A stretch of 64,000 bases of DNA, taken from positions 19,656,689-19,720,688 of the forward strand of contig ML679956.1 of NCBI GenBank assembly GCA_007922225.1. Direction: 5' to 3'. The DNA is from Emydura subglobosa. Taxonomy: Eukaryota; Chordata; Testudines; Chelidae. Below are positions 1 through 10,673 of the stretch, piece after piece (the first letter of the stretch is position 1; each line of letters starts with the position of its first letter). A program made the translations under genes and the position numbers. Below the pieces are notes generated by a model. The model had not been told where the DNA came from. It saw only the letters and a program-made list of their open reading frames with translations, and searched no databases.

Positions 1-1644
1 TTGTTTGTTTTTGTTTCGTTTGTGCTGCTCTAGGCATCCAAAGCACTGAGGAGTTGAAGAGTGTTGCAAATTCACTTAACGATCACAGGACAAAGTCTTT
101 TGACAGTATTGGGAATGTTATAGAGGAGGCATGGTTTATATAGTGTTCTCTTCCAATCAGGTTCACCTTAGGCTTCTTTAGCTAGCTAAATATGATCCCA
201 TTCTTCTCTCATGTGTTGATTTCAGGTAGGAATTGAGAAAACTGGGACACAATGCTGTTTACATCCGCTGTACCTCAACTGTAAAGCTGGGTGTCATTTG
301 AACTACTGCTGGCACTTCACCCTGTGTTGTCTCACCAACTCTACCAATGACTTCAAATTATTTTGAATAATAGGGGAAAGAGGACTGAGCCTTGGTTTCA
401 CAGTGGAGAGAATGTTTATTTTTTTCACCTAGAAAAGGAAATGGCTTGACCAGAAGAGGGGTGAGCAGTTCTTGCATTTTTATGCCCACATCCAGCACTG
501 GACGCAAATACTGTGGGAGAACCTCAGATGGAGAGTTTGTTGTGAGGTTTTGGATTTTCCTGTCAAAAGTGTCATCATTTACCTGGATGGTGAAGTCTCC
601 CAAGATTAGTCTTGGTGAAGTCTCCCAATATGAGGTGCCTGGGAGTTTAGAGATTAGCAGGATTTCTTACTTATTCTTGTCTCTGGTCTAGCAGAGTAAC
701 CAGATACACTCGCAGGGCTTTGATGTGAGTAAGGTTTTTTTTTTTAATCTGCATATGTATGGAAGGAAATAGACTTGCCATTCAGACCTTTCCTCCCTAG
801 GTTTAGTGAATCCTTGGGATCTAGGTGAATTAACTCTGATCTTGCTGTGTCTTCTATGAGCAGATCAGGTTGAATGACTCTGGCAACAAGCTTGGGCCTT
901 TTCATATCCTTAGATTATAGATCTTGTATTGATCAGTGTGAGGCAGAGGTTCTGGTGTTTGACTGACTGGTTTGAACCTGTGTGAGGTAACTATTTGCTG
1001 ATTGCAGCATATTAAGAGTACCTCTTTCATGAACTTCTTTCTAGGTACTGGTTTGTTTTTTCTTGTATTTCTTCCTATTGTGTTCCGTTCTAAGGAGGGA
1101 TGCAGGTGAGCGATCTGCCTAAATGGCAGTGGTGGTGATCTATTGGTGTGCCAGATATATAGCGTACCTAGAGCAAAACTGCTAGACTCCTCAGGGGACT
1201 CAATTAAAGTGAAGTATTGGTGAAGGTCTGAGAATGCACTAAACACTCAAAATATAGAAATGTTCTCGAATGCCCTGGGTACTGGGCTGTTCTTGTGCTG
1301 TAGGAAGGGACAAAGCTGGTGAAGCTCTTTACCATCTCATCCTCTGACTTTCTTGAAATATCTTTTTCCTGAAGTACCATAATGTCCAATTGACCATGGA
1401 CTGACTCTCACTACCCAGTGGCCCATGTGTCCTGAGAACCTAAACTAAGTGTTGCTGCCAAAGAGGCCATCTCAATCTAAATGAAACAAGTCACAAAATC
1501 TGGAGGGTGTGGTCTGATAATGTGATTAAATAAATGATGATGTATGATGATTAAATAAATAAAAAAAGAACAGGCATGCAGACCCATTGGAGCTGACATT
1601 ATCCAGTACAGCTAATGAAAAGTTGCATAATAAGATAATAGAGA
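1..1644. other. Non-coding, mostly unique sequence
   Basis: AT-rich DNA with only short, unconserved reading frames on both strands (up to about 114 codons). None carries a domain or motif I recognise. A low-complexity ATGATTAAATAAA-type stretch lies around 1520-1570. No repeat family is recognisable up to the palindromic repeat that follows. Confidence 0.6.
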
Positions 1645-1867
1645 GATAAGATGGGTGAGGTAATATCTTTTATCGGATCAACTGCTGTTGATGAGAAAGA
1701 CAAGCTTTCAAACTTACACACCTCTTCTTCAGGTCAGGTTTTCCCAGACTTGAGGAAGAGGTCTTTGTAGCTCGAAAGCTTGTTTCTAACAGAAGTAGGT
1801 CCAATAAAAGATATTAGCTTACTTTGTCTCTCTGGGACCAACACGGCTACAACAACACTGCATATAG
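1645..1867 (+). repeat. Palindromic reptile interspersed repeat (fold-back element)
   Basis: The left arm carries GGTGAGGTAATATCTTTTAT followed by a CAACTGCTGTTG stretch. The right arm carries the reverse complement (ACAGAAGTAGGTCCAATAAA, then AGATATTAGC), so about 100 bases on each side can fold on each other. An extension, GGACCAACACGGCTACAAC, then runs to ACTGCAT. A second, half-length copy lies at 33071-33210 with the same right arm and extension. The structure suggests a non-autonomous DNA transposon or SINE-like element. I recognise the sequence as a family common in turtles and crocodilians but cannot name its superfamily with certainty. Confidence 0.7.
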
Positions 1868-4048
1868 TAATAGGATAATGTAAGTCTTCCTCAGAGGCCA
1901 TAGCTCAAGTAAATTCCTTGACTAGCTATCAGCTTGAAAAAAACACCACATAGCTCAAGAAAACCTGTCAGACAAATGCAGAAAGAGATGCCAATGAAGT
2001 GTCCTGAAGTTGTAGAAGAGGATAACACTGACTGGGCTAAGGCTGCCAAAAATTGCACAACATGTTCCTCTGGCATCAGCCATATCAGAGGTAACCACAC
2101 TCATAGAGCTTATCATGTTAAGGAAATTCTCATTTAATTGAGCTGAGTTCCAGCCTGAACTGGAGCCTGATTTGTGCTGTGCCATCTCAGGCTTTAACTA
2201 TTTTTCAGCATCTTTTGGACAAGGAATAACAGTCACCCCGAAAGAAGCAAGAATGTGTTCCTGATGCCCCCTGATGGTGACATGTCTCTTTACATGGCTA
2301 ACTGGTGGCCAGACAAGAGACTGATGGTTTACAAAACAAGCAAAGACATAGACGGGAAGTCAGAAGATTTTCACTGATGGTTTTGCAAACCACCTAATTA
2401 TGCCATGGAGGGCCACATATTAGGCTAATCTTATACACTAATCTTAGTGATAAGACTGTCATTAAAAGGCCATGTGTTATCTGATCTTGGTGATTATTTG
2501 GTAATCGTGTAACCAGTAATTTATTTTCCTACAATGTGAAAGCTTCATTATGTCCATTCCTAAGCAGACACTATATAATTTTTAATATGAACACCCATTC
2601 TTTTTCATTCCTTGATTGTTTTTTTTGCTATTAGTGAATATAATTAATGTGTTGAAAGTAATTATATAGAATCATGTACAGCATAATTGTGTAGAATGTA
2701 CCCATCAACTTATATTTTGTTTTCTCAAGCCACTCAGATGAAATGTTGTCTGGAGGAAAATTCAGTCCTTTGAGGACACCGTAAATGTGTTCTCCTTCAT
2801 CTCCAGTCTAACAGTAATTTATCTTGTATTGCACCTCTATTTGGTGTTCTCTAAAGTCTGCTTTTATTATTTGAAGTCTGTGAACTTGCAAATGTTTCTG
2901 TACTTTGTGACTAAAGGTCAATATCCTCTATTTCTAAACTTTCTCCTCTTTATTTGCTTTGTCTCTCATCTCTCCACATCTGTTTATGAATCTATATTCC
3001 TTTTGTTTTGTTCTAATTTTCAAATCTCATTTTTGTCTTGGTGCTTTTTACAGATATTTGTTTACAAATAGATTAATACATTTTAAGGCCAAAAGAGACA
3101 ATTATGATTGTGACAGGTATGGCAATTTCCTGCAATATCCTAGTTAAACCTTACTGAATTAAGTTTAAGTATTTTTGGAGTTCATGGTATTAAAAATACA
3201 AATATTTAGATATTATTGTGGGATTAAATGTAATTTATTTAAGGAAGAGGTATAGCTAAAGGAAATGCCGGGACCTGTTATGAGCTTCAAGGGACTCTTT
3301 GAAACACTGTGCTAGACAAACAAAATAGAGGAATGCAAATGACCTACCTCTTGATCCATCCTTTTGAAGCTGTGCCTTGAGCAGAAACCCATTGTCCGGT
3401 TGATTACCTATTGATGGTCTCCTCAAAGACCCAAATTGGATAAAGGAGTGACACTCAGATTCATGAGAGTGCTTGTTCTGAGCTGATGCTGTGATGAAAT
3501 TGTGACCTCAGGGGAAAAAAACCTTGTGGAGGATCTGAAGGACTAACACCAGCCAGAACCCTTGTTGGAGTGAGTGGGTGATCTCTGGTAAGATTACTAG
3601 CATGCGTTCTTTTATGATTTTGAATATGTTTTCTCTGTAATGCTTTTACCTTAAGAATAAATGTGTTTGTTAGAAGAGTTGTATTGTAACTTAACCATGG
3701 AGAAAAAGCTGAGCAGGCCAGCTTAGAAAGTCAGACTTTGCTGCAGAATTTACAGTATAGCCAGGGAGCTGTGCAGTCTGGAGACACTCCAATCAGTGGG
3801 GAGTGTGATGTGAGTGTCCACCCAAGGGAAGTGATGGTTGAGGAGCAAGGACCCTAAAGTGGGTTCCTTTGCAGAACCATAGAGGAGGACTACAGGTACA
3901 GTTGCCCTGACTATGATAATCTAGTGTGACTTCCTGCATAACACAAGCTAAAGAACGTCACCCAGTAATTTCTGCATCACGCCCATAACTTCTGTTTGAG
4001 CTATAGTGTACCATTTAGAAAGACGTCCCATGTTGATTAAAGGATTTA
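1868..4048. other. Non-coding, no recognised repeat
   Basis: AT-rich unique sequence. Short frames of 60-94 codons at 1934-3147 are hydrophobic or low in complexity and resemble no family I know. A T-rich stretch (2780-3060) gives a spurious phenylalanine/leucine-rich frame. No RNA gene or promoter is evident. Confidence 0.55.
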
Positions 4049-4527
4049 GGACTAGATCAGCAAAGGTACTTAGATGCCTAAAGTGGCAGTTAGGCACCTA
4101 GATCCAACATTTAGGTACAATTGAGATCCTCAAAACCCTGCTCAGCTGCTACGTAACCCTGTAGGCACCTAACATTCTAGGCCACAAAGTTTCTCCCAGT
4201 GGGCATGTGCACAACTTCCTAAGTCCCAGTGCCATGTAGCTGCTCAGTGCCCTAGGTCACACCTAAGCCTCACCTATCTCACCTGTGGGGCCTGATCTGG
4301 TAGGTATGCTTTGAGTATACTTAGCAGATTGGGCAGAACATAAAAGACAGCATGTGAGAGAGGGACAGTGTTCCATTATACTCAATAGATCAATTGTTAG
4401 TGTGTGCACCTGGGGTGTGGGAGATCCAGGTTTGATTTCCTACTCTGCCTGATTTGGAGCAAGAACTTGAACCTTCTCCTGCCTCCCACCCAGGTGGGTG
4501 CCCTAACCACCAGACTATTTAGTGTTC

Positions 4528-4554
4528 GGGGGGAGGGGGTGGGGCGGGGAAGGG
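4528..4554 (+). other. G-quadruplex-capable G-run cluster
   Basis: Four or more runs of three to six G separated by single A, T, C or AA bases, in a generally AT-rich surrounding. It fits the simple four-tract quadruplex rule and lies at the loop side of the composite palindrome. No gene is near, so any function is unproven. Confidence 0.5.
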
Positions 4555-5133
4555 TCTCTCTCCATCTGTCCTGTTGGAGCTGTTCCATTTTGTATAAATA
4601 ATCAACTGTTAATTGGAGTAGGGACTTGAACCTGACTGTCCTGCATCCCTGGGAGTGCCCTCATCACTAGGTTACACAGTTAATGTATCTATTTTTTACT
4701 TCTCTTTTGGTCCTAATGAATATTTAATTATTTATTCAAAGTGGAACAGCTTCAGCTGGAAAGATTGAGAATGACCTATCCCAGAATACCAAGGTGGTTA
4801 GGGCAATCTTGTGGAATGTGGGAGACCTGCGTTTAAATCACTGCTCCAAATCAGGCAGAAAAGAGCTTCAAGCATAGGTCTCCCACATTTTAGGAGAGCA
4901 CCCAGTAATTCTTTGGTTTTTCAGAAGGAAGGGTTTATGTGCTTCACATCATGACAGAATTCATGGCTGTGAATTCTAAGCGGGAGTCACCTTCCTCCAG
5001 CCTGGAGTTAGGTGTCTAACTACCCTTTGAGCGGTAGGGCCTTAGGCTTTTCCTTGGCGTTTCCTATTGGCTAGTTTAGGCAGCTCCCCACTCAGAGTGC
5101 TGACTTCTGTGAATACCTTTCTTAGGTATCTAA

Positions 5134-5201
5134 GTCCTTGTTTACACTACAAAGACAAAAGCTGTCTTTTGTCAATAAATCTCTGTAGTGTAGACGAGCC
5201 C
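5134..5201. mobile_element. 68-bp Harbinger-type MITE, nested
   Basis: Flanked by TAA on both sides (5131-5133 and 5202-5204), a TWA-type target duplication. The ends GTCCTTGTTTACACTAC and GTAGTGTAGACGAGCCC are inverted repeats matching at about 13 of 17 positions. The core ACAAAAGCTGTCTTTTGT is itself palindromic. It sits in the right arm of the 4049-5325 element and is therefore younger than it. Its termini resemble those of the elements at 22429, 28865 and 47503. Confidence 0.75.
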
Positions 5202-5330
5202 TAAGTGTACCCACAGAGTGGATGGGGAACTGGGTGCCTAACTTGGGGCTGTGAATTCCATTGGATGGCAGAGCACCTAGGAGTTAGGCATTGTAATGCC
5301 TAAGTCCCCTTTGTAGATCTAGCCCATCAA

Positions 5331-6698
5331 GTGACAGAGAATCTGCCACACTCTGGGTAAATCATTCCAATGCATAATTACCCTCACTTAAAAATGTGAG
5401 CCATATGTTTATTCTGAATTTGTCAAAATTGAGCTTCCAGCCCTTCTTAGGTCTTTTTTGTTAGACTGAAGTGCCATCTACTATACGATGTCTCTTCCCC
5501 TTGTAGGTACTTGTAGACTGTGATCAAATTTCCTCTTAATCATCTCTTCGATAAACAAAATAGACAAGTTTCTTAATGTCTCACTATAAGACAGGCTTTG
5601 CAGACTTCGATTCTTGTATCTCTTTTCTAAACTCTTTTTTAAATTTATCAACATCCTTTTTATGAAGTGTAGACACCAGAACTGGACACTATAGTAATGG
5701 TTTCACTAATGCTGTACGCAGAACTAATACGCTTTCCCTACACGCTCTTGATGCTCCCCAGCTTATGCATCCAAGGATTGTGTTCATCATCTTATCTACT
5801 GCATTGCATTGGGAATTCATGTGCAACTGGTTCTCTACTATGGTTCCCAAGTCCTTTTCAGTGACACTGCATTCCAGAATACAGTCATCTTGTAAGTGAG
5901 ACCTACATTTTTTGTTCTTAGATATATTACCTTGCATTTTGTTGTATTAAAATGCATGTTGTGCAAGCTAATCTGGATCATGTGGAAAGGTGGGACTCAT
6001 TTGAACAACTTACCTGTCCTCATCTTTATTTCCAATCCACCAATTTTTGTCATGTGCAAACTTAACCAGCAATGATTTTCAATGTTTTCCAGAAAATTTA
6101 TAAAGATACTGAATAGCATTTGTCCATGAAAAGATCCTTGCAGAGCCCTACTAGATATGCCCCCTCTGTGTGATGATTCCAAATTCACAAATACTTTTTT
6201 GAGAGCTACCAGTTAGCTAGTTAGAAATCCATTTAATGTGATCTGCATTGATTTTATATAATGCTAACTTTTTAAAAATCAGAATGTCATGTAGGACTAA
6301 GACAAATGTCTGACAGAAGTCTATATATCAACAGTTAACTTTATCAGCCAAACTTATGATCACAGCAGAAAACAATAACCAATTTGTTTGACAAGATATG
6401 TTTTCCATAAAATCATGTTGACTGGCATTAATTATGCTACCATTCCTTAATTATTTACTGAATGCATTTCATAACAACCTTTCCATGATTCAGTCTGGAA
6501 TGATATCAAGTTTAGTTAGTTACCCAGGTCATCCCATATACTCTTTTAAAACACTGGCATTACATTAGTTTTTTTCCAGTCCTTTCTTTACTGTTCCAAT
6601 ATTTGTTAAAACATCAACATTAGCCATTCAGAGACCACTTCAGCCAATTCTTTTAATACTTTTGTGTGCAAGTGATTTGGTCTTGCAGATTTAAATAG
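5331..6698 (-). mobile_element. CR1 LINE fragment (RT C-terminal half)
   Basis: On the minus strand this follows the turtle CR1 ORF2 and its 3' region. Complement signatures include the ACCAGAACTGGACAC stretch (about 5680), the GTGTTCATCATCTTATCTACTGC stretch split around 5770-5805 (cysteine/alanine-rich region before the RT end), and the GAAATCCATTTAATGTG and ATGTTGACTGGCATTAATTA blocks (6220-6435) from the RT palm region. The frame at 5689-5937 keeps a VTEKDLGTIVENQLHMNSQC stretch, the degenerate form of the CR1 EKDLGV..D.LDMS..C motif. It is truncated at both ends and broken by stops and shifts, so it is dead. It abuts the right end of the composite element. Confidence 0.85.
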
Positions 6699-8604
6699 GA
6701 ATTTTGCATTTAAAAGGGCCATGGGTTACCCTTCTATAGCCCAATAGGTAAACTACGAGAGCTAAATCATATACCCCCAACTCATGGAGTTGCTATCAAA
6801 TTGTGTTTCTAAGGGGGAGTGGATTTGCTCACCTCAGAGGGAGAAGGCAACACAATCAAGAAAACGAGGAGATCTTCTGGATTCACTGCGGACTCCCTGT
6901 TGAAATTGGTTATGTCCTCTGCATTCATGTCCCAACCCCTTATTCAGGGTAGAAGGGATGAAAGTCTGTCCCTACTGGTTCAAGCAGCAGTAATTCTCAT
7001 GCAGACTTCCATTCAGATATGTCCATATATTATTGCTCAGACAGTGAGATGATAATGCCAAATTTAGCAGCTGCTGTCTTCCCAGTACCTGGAAAGCCTT
7101 TCTCCATTCTAAACAGTAGAAATTCAAAGGAACTTCTGCAGTGTCTGGTAGCAGGAAGGAGCACATAGGAGGGTAGAGCTCCTTCCCTTCTGCAGATGGC
7201 AGGGCTTTTTTTCCGCTCTATTCTGCTCCATGCTCTGTCAAAGAGGGGAGCATATAACAACATATTAGAAAACTCAATATTTCAGTGATAACATGCCTCT
7301 GTTACGATATGTATGTAAATTCCGAAATCTTTGTCCAAGTCACTCTGTACTTCCCCATTTTTTCAGACCTTCTTTTGAACCTTGAAGATCTTGGCACCAA
7401 ATCATTGTGTTTGACCAACCTGTGCTTAGCAAAAAAAATGAAGAAGTAAGTGGCAATGTGGTTTCAATCGTTAGGGCGGCTCTAACTTTTGCTGGGCTAC
7501 CAACAGCCTCATGGATCTTTTCTGCAGCAAGGGATGTTTGGGGTGTAGTGATACCCAGGCTAAGTACCTTCCCCCAGTAATGCTTCATATGTCACAGTTT
7601 AGAAAAGGGAGTGGTGTAGAAGCCACTACAGTGGCTCCAAGCCATCCCCAGATGTTTCCTAATACAGGGGAACTCCTCAGAGGACTAAATTTGTGGGTTT
7701 TGTGGTTACCTTGTACTACCAGAGTCACTATCACAAAGTAGCCAGAGTTGGATCCAAAAACTGATTCTTGTAATTTAGTAGGGAGACAAAATTCCTTTAT
7801 TATTACCTGCTTAAAACTTCTATGGAAAATTAACTCCTGCACTTGATAATTTACAAAACAAAGGAAAGACTGAGGTGGGTCTTCAATAACCACTCCAAAC
7901 CTAGGACCTGACATAACATAACCAGTTCCAATTAGCTTTTGCCAGAGCCTATTAAAGATACAATTCCCCACATGAGGGTTGTGGGTAAACCAGCTCTGGT
8001 AGCTAAAGGGCTTAAAATGAATTAATACATCCCTTCACAAGTGCTGTGTTAACTGGTCATAACTTAAAAGTCTTCAAATCTGGTGTGCAAAAATGTGTCC
8101 CCTATAGGATGATAAACAGTACTTTCATACTCATACACAGTGCAACATACTGCATATCTGTGTCACCCTATTAAGTAACTTGTGTACCTTTTGCTACAGA
8201 TATATAATATGCTATTGGTGTAGATAAGTCGCAGCAAGCATTATGAATATGGCTTAGAACTCTATTGCCATCTCTGCTAGCATTGTCTGTTAACGTTGTA
8301 TGTCAGTTTTCATATGTATATGTATAGTTCAGCATTTAGTCACTACTATCGATATATTAGTATAACTGAAAACAGTTATGCTGAGTAGAAAACATACATT
8401 TTAGAAATAATTTTGCTGGCTTCTAATAGGTAGTCTGTTTTTGTTGTTGTTCTTTTACTATGATAGACATTTTGTATGAAAACAGGAACTCTTTTTCTTA
8501 CAAAAGAAATGGAACTATTTTATGTAAACATATTTTTTCAAAGTTTTCCGTAAGCAGTGGAGTTTTTAATTCATCATGGGATTTCTAAGTTTTCTTCTTC
8601 CCCT
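6699..8604. other. Non-coding; origin of a 128-codon frame unknown
   Basis: Unique-looking sequence. A minus-strand frame at 7585-7971 (128 codons) and neighbours at 6972-7263 and 7340-7588 have mixed composition, but I find no domain or active-site pattern. They lie downstream, in the minus-strand sense, of the truncated Gypsy element and could be its eroded remainder, but no integrase core or RT motif is visible. 8040-8600 is AT-rich and featureless. Confidence 0.45.
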
Positions 8605-8609
8605 CCTTT

Positions 8610-8937
8610 CTACACTTTAAAAAAATTCCCTATATTCTGTATCCCTGGCCAGTAGAAATTTCTCTTTAGCCTCTCATAGGTTCTCTGTGCCCTCAAGTGA
8701 CAAGCAAAAGGACAACATTGTCCTAGCAACATTAATTCCTCATGGAGCTGGGCAGGCACAGCCAGCTGTTTGTAGGGTTTTCCAGGGCTCTTGTGATTTT
8801 TTTCCCATGGGAGCTTTTCTGTACAATCTCCCTTCCTCTTCAAAAAAACCAAATCCATTTTCCCCTGCTCCCTTTAGAACATATCCCCTTATGCACTCTA
8901 GCCCTTTGTTCATCTGCAAAACACTGGCAGCTGACAA
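8610..8937 (-). pseudogene. Integrase N-terminal zinc-binding domain remnant (Gypsy type)
   Basis: The integrase joins retroelement cDNA to host DNA; this N-terminal domain folds around zinc. Two overlapping minus-strand frames give a GFFEEEGRLYRKAP stretch followed by HEELMLLG..CPFACHLRAQ and then RTYERLKRNFYWPGI, which is the usual H-(x)-H block and the FYWPGM-like motif of the integrase_H2C2 family. The two histidines are visible. The downstream CC pair and the whole DDE core are missing because similarity ends at about 8605. A frame change separates the GRLYRK part from the HEEL part. Confidence 0.8.
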
Positions 8938-8999
8938 CTGAGACAGCTTCTTCAGTATCTGGGGTTAATTCCTCCTCCCCAGCCCCAAGGGCACTCTGC

Positions 9000-9570
9000 T
9001 TTCATCTACCATACAAGACGTGGCTTCAGCCTCTCCCACACCTGGAAACACTGATTTCGTCTGCTGAGGTAGAGTTGGAAAGACCATCCATCCCCCTTAG
9101 TAGTTTGTGGGTCTTTACCATTTCTCTCTGGGTCCCCTGCACAATATTTCTTTTTACTACAAGTTACAACATTAACGGCTTTAGTCCTGTGCAAAATATC
9201 ATTCCCCACCAGATTTCCATGGGGATATTATTCAGCATCCCCATTGTCAAATCACCTTTTAACCCTTCCCGTTCCAAATGAACCTTTAGCCAAAAGCACA
9301 AGTTTTTTTTTGTTTCCCCAGTGCCAGAAACTCTATCTTCCGGTCAGACAACAGGTCAATCTTTTGGACCATGATTTTGCTGACCAGAGACAATTGGGCA
9401 CTAGTGACTCTCCACCGCATGCATTCTTTGCCATTCATCTTGGCAACGTCAGTACATTTCATATATTCCGCCACAGGATCAGACCTCATAAAATTCATCA
9501 GAGGACCTGCAGGTACCTCTTGGGGTTTCGTAATTACAGCTGCATTAACATGAGCTGGATGGGTTGTGGA
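9000..9570 (-). pseudogene. Retroviral-type aspartic protease remnant
   Basis: Minus-strand frames at 9286-9615 and 9006-9209 read NGKECMRWRVTSAQLSLVSK and, further on, GNDILHRTKAVNVVTCSKKK. This pattern fits a Gypsy protease: substrate-groove strand, the S-A-x-x-S-L-V segment that normally follows D-T/S-G, and the late I-G-x-D-(I/L)-L segment. The catalytic D-T-G triad is not recognisable at the expected place, which reads R-V-T. The protein is interrupted and inactive. It lies between the gag zinc knuckle and the integrase finger, as expected for pro. Confidence 0.6.
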
Positions 9571-9589
9571 CTTAATTTCTCTTAGTTTA

Positions 9590-9960
9590 GGGCAATGATT
9601 TCTCATGTGCTCCATGGATTTATATTGGGATCACCTTCTTGCTATACAGGAGGTCTATTATGGGGATTTCTTGCGTGAGAAATGATTCTGGGGAGGTGAG
9701 TTCCTGGATTCCCGGCCACTCTCCTTGTTCTCATTAGCCATTGGGGTTTGCACAAAGGAATCAGCCAGGAAGGCAACTTCCTGTACAGAGTTTAATGATT
9801 TGTCGTATATTGTGTCTTTGATCTTCTCAGAATATATGCCTAGGAAATGTTCTTGAGCAAAGAGATCAAACAATTGGTCATAGTTCTCAGCCCCCTTTCC
9901 CTTTGTTCATTTTCTCAGTAGGTCCTACATCTTATAGGCATACTTACTATGCCTCCTGCC
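9590..9960 (-). pseudogene. Gag remnant: SCAN-like capsid C-terminus and zinc knuckle
   Basis: The frame at 9658-9873 begins FDLFAQEHFLGIYSEKIKD and continues through SLNSVQEVAFLADSFVQT. This matches the SCAN fold signature: a hydrophobic helix with QE-F-L, an L/I-P-like turn, then S-x-x-E-A-x-x-LA-x-x. Just upstream, another frame has AYKM.DLLRK, a further SCAN-like helix. At about 9590-9615 MRNHCPKLRE is the end of a CCHC knuckle, whose first cysteines are blurred by a frameshift. SCAN domains are known to derive from Gmr1-like Gypsy capsids, so a retroelement gag is more likely than a host SCAN zinc-finger gene; no C2H2 array follows. Confidence 0.65.
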
Positions 9961-10673
9961 AGCAGTTTTCCTGAGATTTCTAAATTTCAACCTATGGGGT
10001 AATTTGAAATCTTTGCAAGACAGCATTTTTGAAATTCAGGTTTATTCAAAGCCTCACCTGGCATTTCAGTACATGCATTTAAAGCTTTACTAGATTGTTC
10101 TGCAGTCTGTGTGGGGAGTCTCTTGTCCTGTGGAACTTTATGTACTTCACACAGGCTTTACAAAGTGGTAAGGTATTCTCCAGTACAGTCTGCTTCTTTG
10201 CATGCAGGGCACAACTTGTCCTAGCGGAGTGATCCTTGGATGGAGGGAGTGACTGGGGACTGTGGGATCTGTCGATGACTTGCCATCATGTCCAGATTAT
10301 ATTGTGTCTCCTCCTTTTATAGGGCTTCTTTGTCTTTCAGCTCCATGGCTCACTAGTCTGCCTTTCTGCCTTCCTCAATTTGGCTCTCATCTCTACTTGC
10401 CAGTTTGGGGTTCACGCTATTTGTCTTTCTGTTCTTTCTCCAACCTGGCCAGCTCTGTCTTTATAGTTGCTTCACTGGCACTCATAGTTATGATTTACTA
10501 TTGTTCTATTTCCCTTACTCAAAATAAACAAACAGAAAATAAAGCTGTAATCTTTCTTGACTGTTCACAGCCACCACACTTGAGACTCACTTAAAACTGT
10601 TACGCCAACGCTAAAAGTGTAAATCTCAGTTAAAATAACAAGCTGTGTATAAATCCTGTTTTGACTACACCAC

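Larger units (their letters stand above)
4049..5325. mobile_element. Composite inverted-repeat DNA element, about 1.28 kb
   Basis: The left end GGACTAGATCAGCAAAGG is the imperfect reverse complement of the right end CCTTTGTAGATCTAGCCC. Inside, CTTAG..CCTAA modules recur on both sides (TTAGGCACCTA near 4090 and several between 5030 and 5310). A tRNA-like module (GTGGGAGATCC, AGGTTTGATTTCC, CTGCCTGATTTGGAGCA) at about 4400-4520 reappears reverse-complemented at about 4780-4900, so the element is a long imperfect palindrome. The left flank is TTA; the matching right flank is not preserved. No transposase is encoded. A 68-bp MITE is nested in its right arm. Best read as an old non-autonomous Harbinger-like element that is itself mosaic. 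Confidence 0.65.

Noticed and set aside
4393..4440. Functional tRNA gene
   Set aside because: A and B box-like bases are present, but no acceptor stem or anticodon arm pairs properly and the block is part of a repeated element.
7585..7971. 128-codon minus-strand frame as a gene
   Set aside because: No domain, no start context or splice support, and no repeat-derived motif; kept only as an unexplained frame.
9658..9873. Host SCAN-domain zinc finger gene
   Set aside because: It is followed by a gag-type knuckle, protease-like and integrase blocks and preceded by an LTR; no C2H2 array is present.
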